Assembly: GCA_937893205.1 (NCBI GenBank)
Contig: CALBJU010000465.1
Span: 1 to 11,133 of the forward strand
Length of the DNA stretch: 11,133 nucleotides
Origin: an uncultured Bacteroidota bacterium
GTDB lineage: Bacteria > Bacteroidota > Rhodothermia > Rhodothermales > UBA10348
Direction: 5' to 3'
The notes below the pieces were generated by a model that was not told the DNA's origin, made no database searches, and saw only the letters and a program-made list of their open reading frames with translations. Every line of letters begins with the position of its first letter. Within the stretch, counting starts at the first letter, position 1. This document shows, one piece after another, positions 6,300-11,133 of the stretch. A program made the position numbers and the translations under genes.

Positions 6300-7991
6300 A
6301 TGGAAGCCTTAGAGCACTTTATCTCCTTTGCAAATTATTGGCTGTCACCCGTCCTGGTCGTTGGACTCCTGGGTGCCGGTGCGTATTTGACTCTGCGCCT
6401 TGGGTTCATTCAGTTCCGCAAATTAGGACATGGTTTCGCCGTAACCTCGGGGAAATACGATGACCCGAACGATCCGGGTGATGTATCGCACTTCCAGGCA
6501 CTGACGACCGCGCTCTCGGCGACCGTTGGAACCGGTAACATCGCGGGAGTTGCCCTGGCGATTCACTGGGGTGGCCCCGGGGCTCTGTTCTGGATGTGGA
6601 TGACGGCAATACTCGGTATGGCGACCAAGTACAGCGAAGTAACGCTGGCCCAACACTACCGCGTCCAAATGGAAGGCGGAGCCAAGTGGGACGGCTCTGT
6701 TGCCGGCGGACCCATGTATTATATCGAACGCGGTATCAAGGATGTATTCGGCTGGAACTGGAAACCAGTTGCAGCTTTTTTCGCATTCATGCTGATGATC
6801 ACTTCCTTTTTTACAGGGAACGCCATTCAGTCCAACACGATTGCCACGCAGGTCGCCGATAACTTCGGGATTGCGACCTGGATAACAGGCCTCGTCACAG
6901 CCGGAATCGTGGGTGCGGTAATCATAGGTGGGATCAAGCGAATCGGCAGGGTAACCAGCATTCTGGCACCCGTCATGGCCACGGTATACGTCGCGGCCGC
7001 GCTCGTGGTGCTCGTTATCAATATCGACCTCATTCTGCCTGCCTTCGGAACGATCTTTAGTGAAGCATTCAATCCCACGGCAGGTGTAGCTGGTACCGGA
7101 ATGGGCATCTTCCTGTTCACCCTTCGATACGGCGTTCAGCGAGGACTGTTTTCAAACGAAGCCGGACAGGGCTCGGCCCCCATTGCCCACTCCGCGGCGA
7201 AGACGGATGAACCTGTTTCGGAAGGCGTCGTCGCTCTGCTCGAACCATTTATTGATACGATTGTCATCTGTACGATGACCGGCTTGGTCATCGTTTCGAC
7301 GGGAGTTTTCGAAGCCAAAGTGCCCACAACACTCTCTCTCAATGATGGCAACATTTCATACGTCAACATCGACGACACGGGTAGCTTTTCTGGAGTTTCC
7401 GATCCTGAAATATTCCAAATAGACGACGGTTATCCAGTAATCGAGTCTGATTCAGATCCGCGACTGGCATTCTACGATATTTCGGTAGACCGCTTTTTTA
7501 CTGATGAAGACCAGACGATTCCGTTCTCGGGATCTCTGTTTCCGAGCGAGGACCGGGCGGAGTCTCCGGATGGGACAGCATATTCGACGTTATACGGGGA
7601 TGCGGGGCGAAACAGTTCGCCGCTCACAACCCTTGGCTTCGAAGTGGGCCTTGCTCCTATCGGGCTCGGTTGGTTGGGTAAATACATCGTACTCATCAGT
7701 GTATTCCTGTTCGCGGTATCCACGGCCATTTCCTGGAGCTACTACGGAGATCGTTGTGCGAACTACCTGTGGGGACGAAAGGCGATCCTACCCTATAAGT
7801 TTGTATTCCTGATTTTCCACTTCCTCGGGGCCATCGTCGCGGTAACTACAATCTGGGATCTGGGAGACGTGGCTTTATCGCTCGTTACCCTCCCGAACGT
7901 CGTTGCATTGATTCTTCTGTCCGGACTTCTGAAGAGGATCACAGACGACTACTTTGTACGGAAGCCATGGATAAAGAAGGATTCGGTATAG
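6300..7991 (+). CDS. Sodium:alanine symporter, AgcS family, with acidic insert
   Basis: An inner-membrane LeuT-fold carrier that imports alanine or glycine with Na+. Family markers are ATVGTGNIAGVALAI (TVGTGN at 75-80), the AgcS signature GGPGALFWMWMTAILG (91-106) followed by MATKYSEV, GGPMYYIERG, and NEAGQGSAPIAHSAAKT beginning at Asn286. About ten or more hydrophobic helices are visible and there is no signal peptide. At 563 residues it is longer than the usual 440-490. The excess is a hydrophilic stretch of about residues 338-443, between helix EPFIDTIVICTMTGLVIVSTG and the next membrane segment, with some 20 Asp/Glu against 5 Lys/Arg. Such acidity suggests an extracytoplasmic loop, possibly adapted to salt. 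An in-frame TGA at 6294-6296 fixes the start at ATG 6300. No Shine-Dalgarno sequence is seen. The exact substrate cannot be read from sequence. Confidence 0.93.
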   Translation: MEALEHFISFANYWLSPVLVVGLLGAGAYLTLRLGFIQFRKLGHGFAVTSGKYDDPNDPGDVSHFQALTTALSATVGTGNIAGVALAIHWGGPGALFWMWMTAILGMATKYSEVTLAQHYRVQMEGGAKWDGSVAGGPMYYIERGIKDVFGWNWKPVAAFFAFMLMITSFFTGNAIQSNTIATQVADNFGIATWITGLVTAGIVGAVIIGGIKRIGRVTSILAPVMATVYVAAALVVLVINIDLILPAFGTIFSEAFNPTAGVAGTGMGIFLFTLRYGVQRGLFSNEAGQGSAPIAHSAAKTDEPVSEGVVALLEPFIDTIVICTMTGLVIVSTGVFEAKVPTTLSLNDGNISYVNIDDTGSFSGVSDPEIFQIDDGYPVIESDSDPRLAFYDISVDRFFTDEDQTIPFSGSLFPSEDRAESPDGTAYSTLYGDAGRNSSPLTTLGFEVGLAPIGLGWLGKYIVLISVFLFAVSTAISWSYYGDRCANYLWGRKAILPYKFVFLIFHFLGAIVAVTTIWDLGDVALSLVTLPNVVALILLSGLLKRITDDYFVRKPWIKKDSV

Positions 7992-8019
7992 AGGGGCGGG
8001 AGATTAAATCACGATAGGT

Positions 8020-8646
8020 ATGGGAATCGTTCAGGTTATTGAGCATCCGATTCTGAAGCGAGACCTGACCGTCTTGCGTCGGGCGGATACTCCATACGGG
8101 CTGTTTCGCTCTACGATCAGGGAAATTTCTTCGATTTTGGCATACGAGGTCTTCCGCTCACTTCGCTTGCGTACTGTTGATGTCCAGACTCCGATGGAGG
8201 TGACAGAGGGACATGAAGTAGACGAAGAAGTGATTGTGGTCCCCATCATGCGCGCCGGACTTGGAATGATTGATGGTTTCGTTCACTACCTGCCCGAAGC
8301 GCGGGTCGGACACCTGGGGATGTATAGGGATGAAACGACCCACGAACCAGTGGACTACTACTCCAACATTCCTTCGGGAATCGAAAATGCTCGAGTTATT
8401 GTAGTGGATCCCATGCTCGCGACCGGCGGCAGTGCTGCGGGCGCAATACGTCATCTGAAGAAACTGGGCGCCCAAAACATCACTCTGGTCACCCTCGTAT
8501 CTGCCCCTGAAGGGATCGATTTCGTTCAGACGGGTCACCCGGATGTGGACATCTTCACCGCTGTCATTGATCGAGAACTCGACGAAAATGCCTATATCCG
8601 CCCTGGTCTCGGAGATGCCGGTGACCGAATTTTTGGAACCAGCTGA
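8020..8646 (+). CDS. upp: Uracil phosphoribosyltransferase
   Basis: A cytosolic salvage enzyme that makes UMP and pyrophosphate from uracil and PRPP. The 208 residues equal the E. coli length. The PRPP-binding loop is VVDPMLATGGSA (Asp130 to Ser138), and the C-terminal uracil-binding segment YIRPGLGDAGDRIFGT is intact. VPIMRAGLGMIDG is the third family landmark. The ATG at 8020 has only a weak TAGG upstream. It lies 28 bases after the symporter stop and 8 bases before the antiporter start, so it is probably cotranscribed with the sodium transporters. No attenuator or PyrR-like leader is apparent in the short gap. Confidence 0.97.
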   Translation: MGIVQVIEHPILKRDLTVLRRADTPYGLFRSTIREISSILAYEVFRSLRLRTVDVQTPMEVTEGHEVDEEVIVVPIMRAGLGMIDGFVHYLPEARVGHLGMYRDETTHEPVDYYSNIPSGIENARVIVVDPMLATGGSAAGAIRHLKKLGAQNITLVTLVSAPEGIDFVQTGHPDVDIFTAVIDRELDENAYIRPGLGDAGDRIFGTS

Positions 8647-8650
8647 AAGG
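8646..8650 (+). promoter_or_regulatory. Shine-Dalgarno sequence of the antiporter gene
   Basis: AAAGG lies four bases before the ATG at 8655 and touches the last base of the upp stop codon. It is the clearest ribosome binding site before any confidently called gene in the window, and it supports the chosen start. Confidence 0.55.
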
Positions 8651-8654
8651 TCTC

Positions 8655-10577
8655 ATGCCTGAATTATCTCGTCGTCTGGTGCTGCTCGGCACCCTGTGCT
8701 TTCTTTCTCTTGCCTCAATGGCACAGGAGCAAAACCTCGGTATTCCGCGCGTAGTCCTGGACGGAATTGGTTTCCCGGTGACACTGGAAGTAAAGGGAGA
8801 TTCGTTGTCGATGGACGCGTACACCGTGCAGGGCGTTGGCGAGGCTGCCGGATTCGAGTATGATGACGAATACGATGATGGAGTCGGAGCCTGGGTGGCT
8901 GAAGATGTCATGGTAGCAGGCAAGGGAATGCAGGGCATAACGCTCTACCGTCTGGGCCAGCCTGTTTTTACCGAACAAACCCGCAGTATCGCGGGATGGT
9001 GGTCAATCTTCCCGCCGATTCTGGCCATCGGCATCGCATTGATATTCAAGCGAGTCGTTCCGGCCCTTTTTCTGGGCATATGGGTCGGGGCAATGACTGT
9101 CGCCGGATTTTCGATCGCCGGGGCGTTTGAGGGCCTCTTGAATTCCTTCGCGGTGTATGTACAGCAGGCATTTTCGGACCCTTCACACGGCCAGATCATC
9201 TTGTTCACCCTGATGATTGGGGGTATGGTTGGAATCATATCGAAGAACGGTGGCATGCAGGGTGTGGTGAATCACATCGTGAAATGGGCGAGCACACCCC
9301 GCCGCGGCCAGGCTGCAACGGGCACACTCGGCCTCGCCATCTTTTTTGACGACTACGCTAATTCGCTCGTTGTTGGAAACACGATGCGTAGCGTGACGGA
9401 TCGGCTCCGCATCTCCAGAGAAAAGCTGGCCTACATCGTCGACTCGACGGCAGCCCCCGTTGCCTGTCTGGCTCTTGTTACGACGTGGATCGGATATGAG
9501 GTTGGGCTGATCGGAACGGCACTGGACAAGATTGATGGACTATCAGGTTCGGCCTACGCGTTTTTCCTGGCCTCGATTCCCTATTCATTCTATCCCATCC
9601 TGGCAATATTTTTCGTGTTCGCCGTTGCGTTCTCGCGTCGCGATTTTGGCCCCATGCTTCAGGCAGAGATCAGAACTCGTACCACCGGAGCGGTAATTGG
9701 ACCGGATGCGAACGTGGATGAGGAGGTGATTTCGGGAAAGGAGACTGCACCAAAAGAAGGCGTTCCTCACAGGGCCATCAACGCTGTCTTGCCGGTCCTG
9801 GTCCTCATTTTTGGAGTGATGGGCGGCCTGTGGGCGACGGGGAGTGGCGATACCATTCAGGAAATAATCAATTCCTCGGATTCGTACCTCGCACTCATGT
9901 GGGCGTCTCTACTGGGGGTTGTGGTGGCAGCCTTGTTGTCTGGCGCGCAACGCATTCTGACCATAGCTGAGATTGTAGAGTCCTGGTATGCGGGACTGAA
10001 AGGGATGCTTTTCGCCATGATCATTCTGATTCTGGCGTGGTCTCTTTCGGCGATAACGGAAGACCTCCACACCGCGCCCTATCTGGTCTCTGTTCTGGGT
10101 GATTCGCTGAGTCCGAGCATGGTGCCAGCCGTCGTGTTCATTCTCGCCGCGGCGACCGCGTTCGCTACCGGGTCAAGTTGGGGCACCATGGGTATTCTCT
10201 TTCCGCTGGTCGTCCCGCTCGCGTGGGCAGTCATGCAGGTGAATGACATGGCAGATGCTTCATACTACTATATCCTCTATTCCACTATTTCTTGCATCCT
10301 GGCTGGGTCGGTCTGGGGAGATCACTGTTCGCCCATTTCTGACACGACGATTCTCTCGTCTATGGCGTCAGGATGTGATCATATTGATCACGTCCGCACG
10401 CAGCTTCCGTATGCACTCTTCGTTGGCGGTGTCTCGCTGTTTGTCGGTACGATTCCCTCCGGATTCGGATTTCCGTGGTGGGCTTCACTCATTCTGGGAG
10501 TTGCGATTCTTCTTGGGGGACTGATGATATACGGTGAGGTGGCTGACGATGCAGTTGCGACAGAAACTGCTTCCTAG
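8655..10577 (+). CDS. NhaC-type Na+/H+ antiporter with signal peptide and extra N-terminal domain
   Basis: An inner-membrane antiporter of 640 residues that expels Na+ in exchange for protons. Residues 1-23 look like a cleavable signal peptide: RR followed by a Leu-rich core, cut after SMA before QEQ. Residues 24 to about 110 form a polar domain with strand-like sequence (PRVVLDGIGFPVTLEVKGD) and an acidic cluster at 68-75, expected in the periplasm. The antiporter core starts near residue 114 with IFPPILAIGIALIFKR. NhaC-family landmarks are DDYAN at 232-236, VDSTAAPVA (Asp263), GSSWGTMGILFPLVVPLAW, and GDHCSPISDTT (Asp556 to Asp563), all rich in helix-embedded polar residues. A hydrophilic loop of about 45 residues begins near 327. 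It follows upp by eight bases with a good ribosome site. The exact ion (Na+, Li+, or malate/lactate coupling as in MleN relatives) is not determined. Confidence 0.9.
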   Translation: MPELSRRLVLLGTLCFLSLASMAQEQNLGIPRVVLDGIGFPVTLEVKGDSLSMDAYTVQGVGEAAGFEYDDEYDDGVGAWVAEDVMVAGKGMQGITLYRLGQPVFTEQTRSIAGWWSIFPPILAIGIALIFKRVVPALFLGIWVGAMTVAGFSIAGAFEGLLNSFAVYVQQAFSDPSHGQIILFTLMIGGMVGIISKNGGMQGVVNHIVKWASTPRRGQAATGTLGLAIFFDDYANSLVVGNTMRSVTDRLRISREKLAYIVDSTAAPVACLALVTTWIGYEVGLIGTALDKIDGLSGSAYAFFLASIPYSFYPILAIFFVFAVAFSRRDFGPMLQAEIRTRTTGAVIGPDANVDEEVISGKETAPKEGVPHRAINAVLPVLVLIFGVMGGLWATGSGDTIQEIINSSDSYLALMWASLLGVVVAALLSGAQRILTIAEIVESWYAGLKGMLFAMIILILAWSLSAITEDLHTAPYLVSVLGDSLSPSMVPAVVFILAAATAFATGSSWGTMGILFPLVVPLAWAVMQVNDMADASYYYILYSTISCILAGSVWGDHCSPISDTTILSSMASGCDHIDHVRTQLPYALFVGGVSLFVGTIPSGFGFPWWASLILGVAILLGGLMIYGEVADDAVATETAS

Positions 10578-10612
10578 AACCGCGACACTCTGCGAATCGA
10601 AACAGAAATTAC

Positions 10613-10966
10613 ATGTCTGAAAACTGGTTGGACGCGGATGATCGGCCCTGGGGTCGTTGGGAAGAGTACTTGAATGAATCGGGTTACCGCGTCAAACGCA
10701 TTATCGTGCATCCCGGTGAGCGTCTTTCGCTCCAGCGGCATGCTCTGAGGAGTGAACACTGGGTGATTGTCTCGGGATCGGGCGAATTCACTCTGGACGA
10801 CTCGGTGACGGCAGTTGGACCTGGAGACCGCGTCTTTATCCCCGTTGGAGGTATTCATCGAGTCCAGAACGTCTCTAGTGAGGACCTGATCATCATCGAG
10901 ACCCAGTTGGGAGTCTGTGACGAAGATGACATTGAACGCCTCGAGGATGACTACGGCAGGGCTTGA
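10613..10966 (+). CDS. Single-domain cupin, mannose-6-phosphate isomerase type II C-terminal-like
   Basis: The 117 residues match the C-terminal phosphomannose isomerase domain of bifunctional ManC/AlgA proteins, here standing alone without the GDP-mannose pyrophosphorylase part. It opens with RPWGRWEEYL and YRVKRIIVHPGERLSLQ. Cupin motif 1 supplies Gln41, His43 and Glu48 (QRHALRSEHW), and motif 2 supplies His82 (GDRVFIPVGGIHRVQN), the expected metal set. It closes with DEDDIERLEDDYGR, typical of the family. Where relatives usually read QxHHHRxEHW, this one has QRHALRSEHW, so two outer histidines are replaced. The likely reaction is mannose-6-phosphate to fructose-6-phosphate interconversion or a related sugar isomerisation, but stand-alone cupins of this type are often untested. 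The ATG at 10613 follows an A-rich stretch without a Shine-Dalgarno sequence, 35 bases after the antiporter. Confidence 0.85.
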   Translation: MSENWLDADDRPWGRWEEYLNESGYRVKRIIVHPGERLSLQRHALRSEHWVIVSGSGEFTLDDSVTAVGPGDRVFIPVGGIHRVQNVSSEDLIIIETQLGVCDEDDIERLEDDYGRA

Positions 10967-10972
10967 CCCTCT

Positions 10973-11133
10973 TCAGGAGGCCTTGGTGACCTTGGTTCTG
11001 CGCTGTATGTGCCTGGTAGACAGACTGATTCCGAATACCAGGAAAATGTAGTAGCCGAGTATTCTCCACGTCAGCAGCGACGGAACGAGGAGGGAGGTAT
11101 CGGGCAACAAATCACCAAAGAACAGGGCGTACA
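10973..11133 (-). CDS. C-terminal end of flippase-like (UPF0104 / LPG synthase TM) membrane protein, partial
   Basis: The minus strand is open from the window edge to a TGA at 10973-10975, giving the last 52 residues of a membrane protein. They begin YALFFGDLLP, continue through PSLLTWRILGYYIFLVFGISL as a final transmembrane helix, and end with a basic tail (RHIQRRTKVTK). The LLTWRxLxYY pattern followed by a last helix and an Arg-rich tail is typical of the lysylphosphatidylglycerol synthase transmembrane / UPF0104 family, which includes MprF-type flippases. The rest of the gene lies beyond the right edge, so function cannot be refined. It is convergent with the cupin gene, with six bases between stops. 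Family assignment is from pattern recognition on a short fragment. Confidence 0.65.
   Translation of the reverse strand, partial: YALFFGDLLPDTSLLVPSLLTWRILGYYIFLVFGISLSTRHIQRRTKVTKAS

Noticed and set aside
6175..6312. ATG-initiated 45-codon frame overlapping the symporter start
   Set aside because: No motif, no ribosome site, and it competes with an equally open frame in the same spacer.
10967..10980. CCTC/GAGG mini hairpin between the convergent cupin and UPF0104 genes as a bidirectional terminator
   Set aside because: Four-base stem, no T-tract on either side, and it overlaps the end of the minus-strand gene.

Overview
The window reads as chromosomal housekeeping and transport DNA from a Gram-negative, probably marine or salt-tolerant bacterium, most likely of the Bacteroidota/Rhodothermota-Balneolota side of the tree. 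This assignment is an inference. It rests on moderate GC content, the near absence of Shine-Dalgarno sequences before otherwise clear genes, frequent TTG/GTG starts, an ftsE gene with no ftsX beside it, a NhaC antiporter carrying a cleavable signal peptide plus an extra N-terminal domain, an acidic insert in a sodium symporter, and two sodium-coupled transporters close together. No mobile element, CRISPR array, tRNA or rRNA was seen.

Layout. Genes from 27 to 10966 all lie on the + strand. Bases 27-680 encode pyridoxamine 5'-phosphate oxidase (pdxH). A 173-base spacer (681-853) holds a perfect 10-bp inverted repeat and a possible leader peptide. A tight run follows: DHH-family phosphoesterase/oligoribonuclease (nrnA-like, 854-1909), M17 leucyl aminopeptidase (pepA, 1915-3408), 4-hydroxythreonine-4-phosphate dehydrogenase (pdxA, 3426-4409), a SAM-dependent methyltransferase (4430-5185), a candidate small membrane protein (about 5161-5382) and an FtsE-type ATPase (5379-6068). 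A 231-base spacer precedes an AgcS sodium:alanine symporter (6300-7991). Then come upp (uracil phosphoribosyltransferase, 8020-8646), a NhaC-type Na+/H+ antiporter (8655-10577) and a single-domain phosphomannose-isomerase-type cupin (10613-10966). The right edge holds the C-terminal end of a minus-strand flippase-like/UPF0104 membrane protein, convergent with the cupin.

How the genes fit together. pdxH and pdxA supply two steps of pyridoxal 5'-phosphate synthesis. nrnA and pepA recycle short oligonucleotides and peptides, and upp salvages uracil. AgcS imports an amino acid with Na+, and NhaC can expel the Na+ that enters, so the right half looks like nutrient uptake with sodium homeostasis.

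The least-explained pieces are the structured leader before nrnA, the small membrane ORF before ftsE (its stop overlaps the ftsE start as GTGA, and it contains a 15-bp tandem repeat), the roughly 105-residue acidic insert in AgcS, and the exported N-terminal domain of NhaC. No clearly new multi-gene system was found.
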